Assembly: GCF_001298445.1 (NCBI RefSeq)
Contig: NZ_CP012036.1
Span: forward strand, 1,739,263 to 1,803,262
Direction: 5' to 3'
Length of the DNA: 64,000 bases
Source of the DNA: Nostoc piscinale CENA21
Lineage (GTDB): Bacteria; Cyanobacteriota; Cyanobacteriia; Cyanobacteriales; Nostocaceae
The position numbers and the translations under genes were made by a program. The notes beneath the pieces are model-generated. The model had not been told where the DNA came from. It was given only the letters and a program-made list of their open reading frames with translations, and did not search any database. Positions 33,894 through 43,110 of this stretch are shown one piece after another (within the stretch, counting starts at the first letter, position 1; each line of letters begins with the position of its first letter).

Positions 33894-34664
33894 ATGACAG
33901 ACTCTATCTTAATTACCAGTCAGGATATTTTACATCAACTAAAACTATCTTGTAAGCTGCCAGAAATTATTGAGCAAATCACTGCTGATCATATTGTGAA
34001 AGCTGTTGCTTTAGAAAATGGAATTAAGGTAGAAACAGAGGAATTGCAGCAAGCAGCAGATAAAATTAGGTTAGCTAACAATCTTGATAGTGCGTCTGAA
34101 ACATGGCAATGGCTGGAAAAAAATTATTTGTCTCTTGATGATTTTGAAAAAATTACTTATAGTAGTCTCATTTTTGGTAAGTTAGCAGCACATCTGTTTG
34201 AAAATAAAGTTGAAGAATACTTTTTTGCACACCAACTTGACTATGCTGGTGTGATTATGTATGAAGTAATTTTAGAAGATGAAGATTTAGCCTTAGAACT
34301 TTATTACGCTATTAAAGAAGGTGAAGTTAGCTTTTATGAAGTTGCTCACCAATATATTGAAAATGTAGAATTACGTCGTGCTTGTGGATATCGCGGGTTA
34401 GTTCGTCGCCGAGATTTATTACCAGAAATATCTGCGGCTATTTTTGCAGTTCAGCCACCCCAACTTATCAAACCAATTTTTACATCAAGGGGAATCCACT
34501 TGATTTTGGTAGAGGAAATCATTCAGCCAGAGTTAAATGCTCAATTGCGCCAACAAATTGTGGCATATTTATTTGCGGAATGGCTGAAGAAGCAAACTCA
34601 GCAAGTTACATATCAGCTTCAGCTTGACTCGGTAGGTAGTTTTATATCTGAAGCATCAAGGTAA
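33894..34664 (+). CDS. Parvulin-like peptidyl-prolyl isomerase (SurA/PpiC type), likely cytosolic
   Basis: A 256-residue protein with a helical chaperone-like N-terminal part (about 15-105, LKLPEIIEQITADHIVKAV.. pattern in the region after residue 20) and a parvulin-type domain at about 110-230. That domain shows YGLxEGEVSFYEVAHQY-like helices and the C-terminal hallmark SRGIHLILVEEI, similar to the RGFHIIKVE of PpiC proteins. No signal peptide is seen, so it acts inside the cell. Proteins of this type often lie next to C39 ABC exporters in Nostoc, where they may chaperone the exported substrate or act as a precursor-binding protein. Whether isomerase activity is kept is not clear from sequence. 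Confidence 0.72.
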   Translation: MTDSILITSQDILHQLKLSCKLPEIIEQITADHIVKAVALENGIKVETEELQQAADKIRLANNLDSASETWQWLEKNYLSLDDFEKITYSSLIFGKLAAHLFENKVEEYFFAHQLDYAGVIMYEVILEDEDLALELYYAIKEGEVSFYEVAHQYIENVELRRACGYRGLVRRRDLLPEISAAIFAVQPPQLIKPIFTSRGIHLILVEEIIQPELNAQLRQQIVAYLFAEWLKKQTQQVTYQLQLDSVGSFISEASR

Positions 34665-35069
34665 GGGAGACTTAGGAGACAAGGAAGACAGGATAGACAA
34701 GGTAGGTGGACATGGGAGAATTAGGACTTTGTGTACAACTTACTTATCTACAACAACCGATAAATTGTATCTTCATTCAAAATATTTTAGGTTAAATTGC
34801 TTTTATTTATACTTTATTTAGTATAGATATGTTATGACGCATATAGACATTGATGAAAAACACATAGTTATCATATTAATATCAATTTGTAAATACTAGC
34901 GAGACAAAAATTAGTTTTCAATTGAAATATCGAAGCTGTTTAACTGCGGAATTATGCCTTGAAAAAGTATCTGCGCTCAATTAGGAAATCTCGCGAAGCC
35001 AATTCTAGCAAGTAAATCTAGCTAGAGATGTATTTGTATTGAAATAAAATTTAAGCGGTTAATTTGAGA

Positions 35070-35114
35070 AATTTTTTGGGACATAAATGTTTGAGTTTCT
35101 GTCCCAAAAAATTT
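35070..35114. terminator. Inverted-repeat terminator
   Basis: AATTTTTTGGGACA (35070-35083) pairs with TGTCCCAAAAAATT (35100-35113) across a 16-base loop. The A/T-rich flank on either side means it can terminate both ways. It would isolate the HTH/exporter operon from the isomerase gene. Confidence 0.7.
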
Positions 35115-35248
35115 TGTTTGCAGAAGCGATCGCCTGATTGTCTGCACCAGAGATATCACATAGACTTCATCGTTGAATGACAATTCCATCGAGAAAAATA
35201 TTTAATTGTTTTTACGGAAATTAATTTTTTGTATATGTATTTATAGCC

Positions 35249-35270
35249 CGGTGCAAATTAATCTGCACCG
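35249..35270. promoter_or_regulatory. Operator-like dyad upstream of the HTH gene
   Basis: CGGTGCA, eight bases, TGCACCG; 80 bases before the ATG of the HTH protein at 35351. A candidate binding site for that protein (autoregulation), by inference. Confidence 0.35.
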
Positions 35271-35350
35271 CTGATTGTGATTTATCTGCTGTCTAATCTG
35301 CATTGGGTAAATAACAACAGACATACCATTTGTAGTGCATTTTTACCGTT

Positions 35351-35980
35351 ATGTCGTACCACCAAGCACAATATGACATTGACAGGGCGCAAGCTCCTAC
35401 AGGTAAGTATTTAACAAAGTTTCAACGCAAACTACTGCAAGAAAATTTACAAAAAGATTTATCTGATTCCTATCGTCAGCGCATTGAAATTATGTTGTTG
35501 ACAGATGAAGGAAAGTCACAAACAGAAATTTGTCAAATTTTGGGATGTTGTGCGGCTACAGCACGACATTGGATGCACATTGCGCGAATCGGTCTGGCGC
35601 ATCAATGGCAAGATTTCCCTATTGGTCGCCCAAAAGCAGTGAACGAGCAATATTTAGAGCGATTGAGAGAACTTGTCAGTAATAGTCCCCGCGACTATGG
35701 CTATTCTTTTCGGCGCTGGACAGTTAACTGGCTGCAAAAACATCTTGCTAAGGAATTAGGGATGGAAATTAGCGATCGCCATATTAAGCGACTCCTGAAA
35801 CAAATGGGATTATCTACATTACCAAAATCCCAAAATGCTGAAGCAACTCAACCTCAGCAAACTCATGGTGCCAAAATTTTGATTCAAGATTTGCGATCGG
35901 CAAGATTAAAAGATGATAGCGATTTTTCGCCGATGAAGTTCACAAAATTAGGAACAAATGTAGATATCTATGGTGCATAA
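35351..35980 (+). CDS. IS630-transposase-like HTH protein, probable domesticated regulator
   Basis: A 209-residue protein with a homeodomain-like helix-turn-helix (residues about 40-80: YRQRIEIMLLTDEGKSQTEI..CQILGCCAATARHWM) followed by a winged-helix part (SDRHIKRLLKQMG) as found at the N-terminus of IS630-type transposases. No DDE catalytic domain follows, and the C-terminus is a new tail (KILIQDLRSARLKDDSDF). So it is a transposase-derived DNA-binding protein without transposition activity. It ends at 35980, overlapping the exporter start (35970) by 11 bases: translational coupling. The site and coupling make it a likely regulator or partner of the exporter. An alternative is a truncated transposon remnant, but the ORF is intact and integrated into the operon. 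Confidence 0.7.
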   Translation: MSYHQAQYDIDRAQAPTGKYLTKFQRKLLQENLQKDLSDSYRQRIEIMLLTDEGKSQTEICQILGCCAATARHWMHIARIGLAHQWQDFPIGRPKAVNEQYLERLRELVSNSPRDYGYSFRRWTVNWLQKHLAKELGMEISDRHIKRLLKQMGLSTLPKSQNAEATQPQQTHGAKILIQDLRSARLKDDSDFSPMKFTKLGTNVDIYGA

Positions 35981-38699
35981 TCTATCCGTTCAGTTGATCA
36001 CTCCCGAACAACTCAACGAGACTTTGGGCTGTTCCCTATCGGTAGAAGAATTTCAGTACTGTCTTAAACAAGCTAAATCCCTAAATCCAAAAGTTGGTAA
36101 ATTCTGGCAAGGCGCAAATGTAGAACCTGGTATCTATATTGTGGTGACAGGTAAAGTCAGGCTACTAGATGATGTTGATGAATTAATTGCCACATTAGAA
36201 ACAGGAAATTCCTTTGGGGAATTTACCTTATTTCCAGAAACTAACCTCACGCCATATTCCGCCAGGGCTTCTGTTAATTTGCAACTATGTTTTATTCCTG
36301 GTGATGTGTTGCAGTCATTGATGACCAACTATCCCCAAATGCGGGGTCATCTCTGGACTAAAGCCTTATCCCGTTCGCCACAACAGACAAGCTCAGATAC
36401 TTCCTCTCTTCAGACATCTGAGGTGCATCCACATCATCAAATAGATATTGTTGCACCGCCTATTGAACCTCCAGACAGCAAAAAGATTAGTAAAGCTTAC
36501 TTCCCCAACCCTAGCCAACGAGTCGGACATTTATGGCAGAGGGTAACTCGACGCTATCCGTTTTTTGCTCAACAAAGTGCTTCTGATTGTGGTGCTGCTT
36601 GCTTAGTGATGGTGTCGCGTTATTGGGGTAAACGTTTTAGTGTGAATCGTTTACGAGATATCGCCAATGTTGACCGCAACGGTGCATCGTTGCGAGGATT
36701 AGTCATGGCGGCGGAAAGCCTCGGTTTTAACACTAGACCTGTGAAAGCTAGTTTTAATCAGTTAGCCAAACAAAAATTACCTGCGATCGCTCATTGGGAA
36801 GGCAAACATTATATAGTTGTTTACGAAATTACTCCCAAAGATGTGATTATTGGCGACCCCGCCATTGGTCAAAAAACTCTCAGCCACAGCGAATTTAAAG
36901 CTAACTGGACTGGTTATGCTTTGCTGTTGCAACCAACAGCCGCTTTTAAAGATGCCAAAGAAGCCTCTACACCTTTTTGGCAATTTTTTGGATTAATGAA
37001 ACCTCACTCGTTGGTGATAGCTGAGGTGTTGATTGCTTCTGTATTCATCCAAATTTTTGGCTTGATTACCCCATTATTTACCCAGCTAATTTTAGACCGT
37101 GTAGTTGTGCAGCGATCGGAACTGACATTAACAGCCGTGGGTTTAGGGTTGCTGATGTTTAACTTGTTTCGCGTCGCTATGATGGGGTTGCGCCAATATC
37201 TCTTAGACCACACAGCCAACAAAATTGACTTAGTATTAATTGTTGGTTTTATTCGCCATACCTTACGGCTACCGTTAAGTTTTTTCGAGTCCCGTTATGT
37301 GGGCGATATTGTCTCTCGCATTCAAGAAAACCGCAAAATTCAAAGATTTCTTTCTGGTGAAGCATTATCTATTTTATTAGATTTATTCACCGTCTTTATT
37401 TATGTCGGCTTGATGTTTTGGTATAGCTGGCGCATGGCTTTACTGGTATTAATTATTGTGCCGCCATTTGCCTTATTAGCATTAATCGCTACCCCATTTT
37501 TACAGAGAATTTCGCGGGAAATATTTAATGCTGTCGCCAAGGAAAGCAGTTACTTAATTGAAGCCTTAACTGGTGTACGAACGGTCAAAGCCACAGCAGT
37601 GGAACAAAATGTGCGTTGGCATTGGGAAGAGTTATTAAACCAAGAAGTAAAAACTAACTTTGCCAGTCAAGTTATTAGTAATCGACTGCAAATTATTAGT
37701 AATACGATTCAAGCCTTAGTAACTACTGCCTTGCTCTGGTTCGGGGCGCATTTAGTAATTCAAAATCAGCTAACAATTGGGCAATTAGTAGCATTTAATT
37801 TACTTTTAGTCAATATTATTACCCCATTTCAAAGATTAACTGTTTTGTGGAATCAATTCCAAGAAGTCGTGATTGCTGTAGAACGGATTAATGATGTTTT
37901 AGATGCCGAGCCAGAAGAAGATTTACAACACCAATTAAGGCAAAATATCCCCCAACTCCAAGGTAGTATCCGGTTTGAAAATGTCACCTTTCGCTATCAT
38001 CCCGATAGTGATGTGAATATTTTAGAAAATCTTTCCTTTGAAATCAAACCAGGGCAGATGGTAGCTTTAGTAGGGCGGAGTGGCTCAGGTAAAACTACTA
38101 TTTCTAAGTTAGTTTTAGGTTTATATTCGCCTACTGATGGCAAAGTCTTAATTGATGGACAAGATATTACTAGTATTTCCCTACGTTCTCTCCGTGCTTG
38201 TGTGGGAGTAGTTGATCAAGATACCTTTTTATTTGGTGGCACAATTCGAGAGAATATTAGTTTAGGATATCCAGGTGCAACCTTAGCAGAATTAATCGAA
38301 GCTGCTAAATTAGCTGGTGCTGATGAGTTTATTAAAAAGTTGCCATTGGGCTATGAAACCCAAATAGGTGAAGGTGGCGGGTTGTTATCTGGTGGACAGC
38401 GACAACGAATTGCGATCGCTAGAGCTTTGTTAGGTAATCCACAGCTACTAATTTTAGATGAAGCCACATCCCATTTAGATACAGAATCGGAAAGAATTAT
38501 TCAACAAAATTTAAATACAATTCTCCAAGGCAGAACCACATTAGTTATCGCCCACCGCCTTTCTACAGTGCGGAATGCAGATTTAATTTTAGTCTTAGAT
38601 AGAGGGTTATTAATTGAAAGTGGAACTCATGCAGAACTAATGGCTAAACGCGGACATTATTTCTATTTAAATCAACAGCAAATGCAAATTAATGTTTAG
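35970..38699 (+). CDS. cNMP-domain / C39 peptidase / ABC exporter (PCAT)
   Basis: A 909-residue peptide exporter. Residues about 25-130 are a cyclic-nucleotide-binding-like beta-roll (VEPGIYIVVTGKVRL, TGNSFGEFTLF). A linker follows, then a C39 cysteine peptidase (about 195-325) with catalytic Cys in SASDCGAACL (near 207), His in KHYIVVYEI and Asp in IIGDPAIG. Next come the six-helix ABC membrane domain (340-630) and a nucleotide-binding domain with GRSGSGKTT near 706, the signature LLSGGQRQR and Walker B LLILDEATSHLD. It should remove a double-glycine leader and export the peptide with HlyD and TolC. The organisation is like HetC/SunT-type proteins. The ATG overlaps the HTH gene by 11 bases. 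The nucleotide-binding residues of the cNMP roll are not obviously complete. Confidence 0.92.
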   Translation: MVHNLSVQLITPEQLNETLGCSLSVEEFQYCLKQAKSLNPKVGKFWQGANVEPGIYIVVTGKVRLLDDVDELIATLETGNSFGEFTLFPETNLTPYSARASVNLQLCFIPGDVLQSLMTNYPQMRGHLWTKALSRSPQQTSSDTSSLQTSEVHPHHQIDIVAPPIEPPDSKKISKAYFPNPSQRVGHLWQRVTRRYPFFAQQSASDCGAACLVMVSRYWGKRFSVNRLRDIANVDRNGASLRGLVMAAESLGFNTRPVKASFNQLAKQKLPAIAHWEGKHYIVVYEITPKDVIIGDPAIGQKTLSHSEFKANWTGYALLLQPTAAFKDAKEASTPFWQFFGLMKPHSLVIAEVLIASVFIQIFGLITPLFTQLILDRVVVQRSELTLTAVGLGLLMFNLFRVAMMGLRQYLLDHTANKIDLVLIVGFIRHTLRLPLSFFESRYVGDIVSRIQENRKIQRFLSGEALSILLDLFTVFIYVGLMFWYSWRMALLVLIIVPPFALLALIATPFLQRISREIFNAVAKESSYLIEALTGVRTVKATAVEQNVRWHWEELLNQEVKTNFASQVISNRLQIISNTIQALVTTALLWFGAHLVIQNQLTIGQLVAFNLLLVNIITPFQRLTVLWNQFQEVVIAVERINDVLDAEPEEDLQHQLRQNIPQLQGSIRFENVTFRYHPDSDVNILENLSFEIKPGQMVALVGRSGSGKTTISKLVLGLYSPTDGKVLIDGQDITSISLRSLRACVGVVDQDTFLFGGTIRENISLGYPGATLAELIEAAKLAGADEFIKKLPLGYETQIGEGGGLLSGGQRQRIAIARALLGNPQLLILDEATSHLDTESERIIQQNLNTILQGRTTLVIAHRLSTVRNADLILVLDRGLLIESGTHAELMAKRGHYFYLNQQQMQINV

Positions 38700-38791
38700 T
38701 CATCCCTCATTGATAATTTGTGCCTTTTCTGATTATCTCTTCTCTTCATCTCTAGCCCCTAGCCCCTAACCTCTAGCCTCTCAGAAGAACT
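38700..38791. repeat. STRR-like spacer in the exporter operon
   Basis: Contains TCTCTAGCCCCTAGCCCCTA at about 38749-38780, the same repeat type as at 25716-25796. Confidence 0.55.
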
Positions 38792-40313
38792 ATGACAAAT
38801 ACATTGAATGGTAAAGTATCACATTCATTACCAAAAAATATATCTGAACCAGAAATTATCGATGAACCTGTATTACCAAAAACCGATGATTGGTCTGATG
38901 TTACTAGAGAAACCCTTGATAACTTACCCCAGGTTTGGACGCGAGGAATACTCTATTTTTTAGTTGTGTTTGTCTCGATAATTTTGCCTTGGACAATGTT
39001 TGCTAAAATTGATGAAACTGGTACAGCCAGAGGAAGAGTAGAAACTCAAGATAAAACAGTTAAACTAGATGCGGCTGTTGCAGGAACGGTTGCAGAAATT
39101 AGAGTGCAAGAAGGAGATACAGTCAAAGCTGGGCAAACTTTATTAATCTTAGACTCGGAATTAGTCAAATCAGAATTACAACAAGCGCAAGATAAATTAG
39201 AAGGACAGTTAAATCGACTGACGCAGTTAAATTCCGCTAAAAATCAACTTTTGGTTTCCTTAGCTACCCAAGAGCAACAAAATCAATCACAGCAATTAGA
39301 AAAACAAGCCCAAATTGAGCAATTTCGGCAAAATCTTCAACTATCTACTAATACATTTAATTTACAAAAAGCCGCAGGTATAGCGCAAGTAAACCAAGCC
39401 AAACAAACTATTATTCAAAATGAAAAAGCGAAAAAAATTGGCGGAAGTTAGCTTGGCGATCGCTCAACGCGAACTAGAGCGTTATCAAAAAGCTTTTAAA
39501 GATGGCATTGCGGCGGAGGTTAACGTTGTGGAAAAGGAAGATGCTCTCCAAGAAAGAATAAAACTATATGAACAAACCAAGGCAGATATTCAACAGGCAA
39601 CTTTACGTTTAGCCGAACAGCAAAGTAGTTATGAACGGAACATTCGCCAAGCGAATGCAGAAATTGAACAAGCCGAGTTACGGCTCAAAGAACAAGAAAG
39701 TAGTTATCAAACTTTAACTCGTTCTGGTAAACTAGCCATTTTAAGAATTGCCGAACAACAAAAAAATCTCGAAACCGAAATTACATCTTTACAATCAGAT
39801 ATTGCTCAAACTAAAAGTCAAATTGCATCTTGGCAATTTCAATTACAACAAAGAGAAATCAAAGCTACTAGCAACGGAATTTTATTTCAACTACCTATTC
39901 AAAAAGCTGGAGCCGTTGTTCAATCTGGAAGCTTGTTAGCAGAGATAGCACCTGCAAATTCACCTTTTATCATTCGCGCCACAATGGCCACAACAGAAAG
40001 TGGTTCTTTGCATACAGGATTACCAGTGAAGCTCAAATTTGATGCTTATCCATTTCAAGATTATGGCGTAATCTCAGGTGAGCTAATTAAAATTTCTCCT
40101 ACTACTACAGAAATAGACACACCCATTGGCAAAGTTGCAGCTTATAACTTAGATATTGCCCTCAAACAAAATTGTTTACCTGCTGCTAATAAATGTATAC
40201 CCTTGCGTCCCGGTGATACAGCCACAGCCGAAGTCGTTATCCGTCAACGCCGAATTATTGATTTTCTACTTGATCCATTTAAGCAGTTGCAAAAAGGAGG
40301 AGTGAAGCTTTGA
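38792..40313 (+). pseudogene. HlyD-family membrane fusion protein, frameshifted at an A7 run
   Basis: Two ORFs, 38792-39451 and 39420-40313, together encode a full HlyD adaptor of about 506 residues. The first has a membrane helix at about 50-70 (GILYFLVVFVSIILPWTMF), the lipoyl half (VQEGDTVKAGQTLLILDSEL) and the beginning of the coiled coil. The second holds the remaining coiled coil, IKATSNGILFQLPIQKAGAV and the beta-barrel up to RIIDFLLDPFKQL. The break lies at A7 (39431-39437): with six A residues the frames join as EKAKKLAEVSL. It follows the C39 exporter, its natural partner. Either the gene is broken, or slippage restores it, or the base is an assembly artefact. I list it as a pseudogene formally only. 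Confidence 0.8.
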
Positions 40314-40473
40314 GAAGGCAGGAGGCTGATTAAACTATTCAACACCTAATTTGTAGTGTAAACCGCAGGGGAGCAGATGTGAATTTACCTTTGATTAACC
40401 CTTCAGCCATGCTCAGTCAGGGTGAATATCGAGCCTGTCGAACTCCTGCCTCCTGCCTCCTCTCAACTACATA

Positions 40474-41112
40474 TCACCCTTGTTTGACAAACAAAGCGCG
40501 ATAAACTGGTTCACCTTTATTTTGAGTAGCAATTTCTCGTTCTGTGGGGACTGGTAGGGGATTTTCGCTTAACCATTCATCTGTACCGACTTTTGTAAAG
40601 GCTGAGTTTTCGGCAAAGCGATCGCACATTTCCACGGCGATAAATTTCATATCTGATTGCAGAAATGCAACTCCACCAACTGCTAAATATTCCGCTAATT
40701 CTGTCACTAGTTCTGGTTGGACTACACGCCGTTTAGCATGACGAGTTTTAAACCAAGGATCAGGGAATTGAATTGTTACCCGTTGTAAAATTCCTGGTGC
40801 TAAACCAGATAACAGAGGTTGCAAGGAGTTGTTCGCATTGCAGTACAAATAATGCAGGTTGGTTAAACCCAATTCAGAACGCAACTGATTGGCTTCCACT
40901 ACCAATGGTTCCCGAATTTCTAAACCGAGAAAATTCCAGTTAGGTTCTACCTGCGCCATTTGCAACACAAATCTACCTCTAGCACAGCCAATATCTAAAT
41001 GTAGTGGTTGGTTTGGTTGTGCATAGACCTTTTCCCACTCCAGGGGATTCACTGGTGTACGATATTTGCGAGCTAATGGGTTAACGTGTTGGCGGACTCT
41101 CACAGGTGCCAA
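40474..41112 (-). CDS. trmB: tRNA (guanine46-N7)-methyltransferase
   Basis: A 212-residue class I AdoMet methyltransferase that makes 7-methylguanosine at tRNA position 46. It has LDIGCARGRFV for AdoMet binding and the family hallmark IQFPDPWFKTRHAKRR with the catalytic Asp and basic tRNA-contacting residues. Start: TTG at 41112 (read as Met, then APVRVRQHV), which has GAGGAG eight bases upstream; no ATG fits the conserved N-terminus. C-terminal motif TEREIATQNKGEPVYR is typical. It is monocistronic by layout, convergent to the HlyD gene. Confidence 0.93.
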   Translation of the reverse strand: MAPVRVRQHVNPLARKYRTPVNPLEWEKVYAQPNQPLHLDIGCARGRFVLQMAQVEPNWNFLGLEIREPLVVEANQLRSELGLTNLHYLYCNANNSLQPLLSGLAPGILQRVTIQFPDPWFKTRHAKRRVVQPELVTELAEYLAVGGVAFLQSDMKFIAVEMCDRFAENSAFTKVGTDEWLSENPLPVPTEREIATQNKGEPVYRALFVKQG

Positions 41113-41171
41113 AGCTGATACTCCTCGTCAGGACATGCAAATAGAAAATTAAGCATACAATTATATATTAA

Positions 41172-41283
41172 ATTTAATTAACTCCCCTTCGGGAAGTTTA
41201 ACCCCTGCTCCAATCGGAGATTTGGCTGTCTTCCGTACAGGAACGATGAGAGGCGGGTTTGAATCCTCCTCTCATCGGCCTCC
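41172..41283 (+). ncRNA. Structured RNA or tRNA-like sequence, unassigned
   Basis: The trmB-ribBA gap holds a run of hairpins: AACTCCCCTTCGGGAAGTT (41179-41199, UUCG-type loop), CTGTCTTCCGTACAG, and a 10-bp stem CGATGAGAGG/CCTCTCATCG whose loop contains GGTTTGAATCC, like a tRNA T-loop. GGAG near 41216 could pair with CTCC near 41280. No anticodon arm or canonical cloverleaf can be drawn, so it is not a normal tRNA. It may be a small RNA, a tRNA remnant or a processed leader. The strand is chosen by the T-loop-like reading only. Confidence 0.3.
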
Positions 41284-41334
41284 AAAACACCTATACCCTT
41301 ACACCCATTTTTTACTAAAAACTTGGGCGCAACT

Positions 41335-43110
41335 TTAGAGTGATTTGGTAAAGCTATAAATCTTCTGTTTTTCTAGGCGATCGCTAATTGCAGAAGGCAA
41401 AGTATCTGAAGACAAGATTTGTCGATCAAGTTGAATTTGCAAGTTGCTCAGGGGGTCACTACCAGAAGAAATCAGAAATTCTAGTTTCTGAATATAAGGT
41501 AAGGTGCTGAGATGATCCAAAATTTGGCAGACAGCTTGCACATAAGGATGACCGTTTTGCTGGTACCAATCACAGCTTGCTACCTTTGGTTGGTCAAAGC
41601 CTAAGTGTACTGTTAAAGATGGTTCATCGAATAATGCGATCGCCAAAGGACGAGCTTCTTCTTGCAATAATAAATCGTGGGATTTGGCTAAATGACGTAA
41701 TTTTTCCAACCTTTCATAGCGTTTGGTTACTGATTGGGGATCATCTTGCCAATGAATCGCAATTGTCACGAGATAAGTCTGCAACAGCATGTGACCTAGT
41801 TTTTTCGCCTTGGTTGCAAGGTAATAGGAATTGTAGTCGTTGGACTCAATTAACAACGGTACGCGGTCTACAACTTCCAACCCATAGCCTTTAACACCCG
41901 CAATTTTCCGAGGATTATTAGTAATTAGGCGAATTTTTTTAACACCCAAATCCATGAGCATTTGCGCTCCCATACCATAGTCGCGCAGGTCAGCCGGAAA
42001 TCCTAAACGCTCGTTAGCTTCTACGGTATCCAGTCCCATATCTTGTAAGGAATAGGCTTTGAGTTTATTAATTAAACCAATACCCCGACCTTCTTGGCGC
42101 AGGTAAACAACGACACCTTGACCAGCAGTTTCAATCATTTTCAAAGCGGCTTGCAACTGCATCCGACAATCGCAACGCAAAGACCCCAAAGCATCACCAG
42201 TTAAACATTCTGAGTGCATCCGCACCATCACTGGCTCATCTTTGAAAGTCGCGGGGTCGCCTTTGACAATAGCAACATGTTCGCAATTATCGAGGGTGTG
42301 GCGGTAAGCGTAGATTTTGAAATGACCAAACTGAGTGGGTAACTCAGCAATACTTTCTCGGACTACGAGGCGGTCATGTTGCAGGCGATAACTGATTAAG
42401 TCCGCAATACTGATAATTTTTAAATTGTGGTTTCTGGCGTAGTCAATCAACTGGGGTAACCGCGCCATTGAACCATCGGAGTTTTGAATTTCACAAATCA
42501 CTCCAGCCGGGTAAAGTCCAGCCAAGCGAGATAAATCTACCGCCGCTTCTGTATGTCCGGCGCGTTTGAGGACACCGCCAGCCTTGGCACGAATCGGGAA
42601 AATATGTCCAGGACGACGTAAATCTAAAGGTTTGGTGGCAGGGTTGAGGGCAACTTGAATAGTCCTAGCGCGGTCTTCGGCGGAAATCCCGGTGCTGACA
42701 CCTAAATGGGGGCCAGCATCGATACTCACAGTGAAGGCCGTTTGGTTAGTGTCCGTAATGTTAGTCACCATTAACGGCAAATCTAGCTCGTCTAAGCGAT
42801 CGCCTGTCATCGCCAAACAAATCAACCCTCTAGCTTGCACCGCCATGAAATTAATCATGTCAGGTGTGGCAAATTGAGCCGCACAAATCAAATCACCTTC
42901 ATTTTCCCGATTTTCGTCATCTACCACAACAATGACGCGGCCTGCTTTGAGATCCGCCAAAGCAGCATCTATGGAATCAAATTTAAAAATTGGTTGAGAT
43001 GCAGCACTATGATCAGTGGTTTCTCCAGCTTGCGGCACTACACTCATTTGCGAGTTTTCGCCTTCAGATGGAGTTTTATCAGACTGCCATGTAGGTTTAG
43101 GCATTGACAC
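41335..43110 (-). CDS. ribBA: Bifunctional DHBP synthase / GTP cyclohydrolase II (RibBA)
   Basis: A 591-residue riboflavin-pathway enzyme. Residues about 45-250 form 3,4-dihydroxy-2-butanone-4-phosphate synthase (VVVDDENRENEGDL and DxxRxGHxxxxRA as LRRPGHIFPIRAKAGG). About 255-450 is GTP cyclohydrolase II, with the zinc site GDALGSLRCDCRMQ and VYLRQEGRGIGL. A further 130-residue C-terminal part is present as in other cyanobacteria (family role unknown). GTG at 43110 has GGAAG six bases upstream; ATG 43104 two codons later is the alternative start. It supplies FMN and FAD precursors. No FMN riboswitch is seen in the 294-bp upstream spacer. Confidence 0.94.
   Translation of the reverse strand: MSMPKPTWQSDKTPSEGENSQMSVVPQAGETTDHSAASQPIFKFDSIDAALADLKAGRVIVVVDDENRENEGDLICAAQFATPDMINFMAVQARGLICLAMTGDRLDELDLPLMVTNITDTNQTAFTVSIDAGPHLGVSTGISAEDRARTIQVALNPATKPLDLRRPGHIFPIRAKAGGVLKRAGHTEAAVDLSRLAGLYPAGVICEIQNSDGSMARLPQLIDYARNHNLKIISIADLISYRLQHDRLVVRESIAELPTQFGHFKIYAYRHTLDNCEHVAIVKGDPATFKDEPVMVRMHSECLTGDALGSLRCDCRMQLQAALKMIETAGQGVVVYLRQEGRGIGLINKLKAYSLQDMGLDTVEANERLGFPADLRDYGMGAQMLMDLGVKKIRLITNNPRKIAGVKGYGLEVVDRVPLLIESNDYNSYYLATKAKKLGHMLLQTYLVTIAIHWQDDPQSVTKRYERLEKLRHLAKSHDLLLQEEARPLAIALFDEPSLTVHLGFDQPKVASCDWYQQNGHPYVQAVCQILDHLSTLPYIQKLEFLISSGSDPLSNLQIQLDRQILSSDTLPSAISDRLEKQKIYSFTKSL

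Larger units (their letters stand above)
34665..35350. other. Regulatory spacer upstream of the exporter operon
   Basis: About 690 bp without a gene. It contains a short STRR (GACAAGGAAGACAGGATAGA, 34678-34700), a 14-15-bp hairpin (35070-35114) and a dyad (35249-35270). The largest ATG ORF I could read in it is about 21 codons and not convincing. Confidence 0.5.

Noticed and set aside
35351..35980. A complete insertion sequence
   Set aside because: Only the HTH half of a transposase is present, no DDE domain and no terminal inverted repeats were noticed around it.
41200..41283. A tRNA gene
   Set aside because: Only the T-loop-like segment fits; acceptor, D and anticodon arms cannot be formed together.
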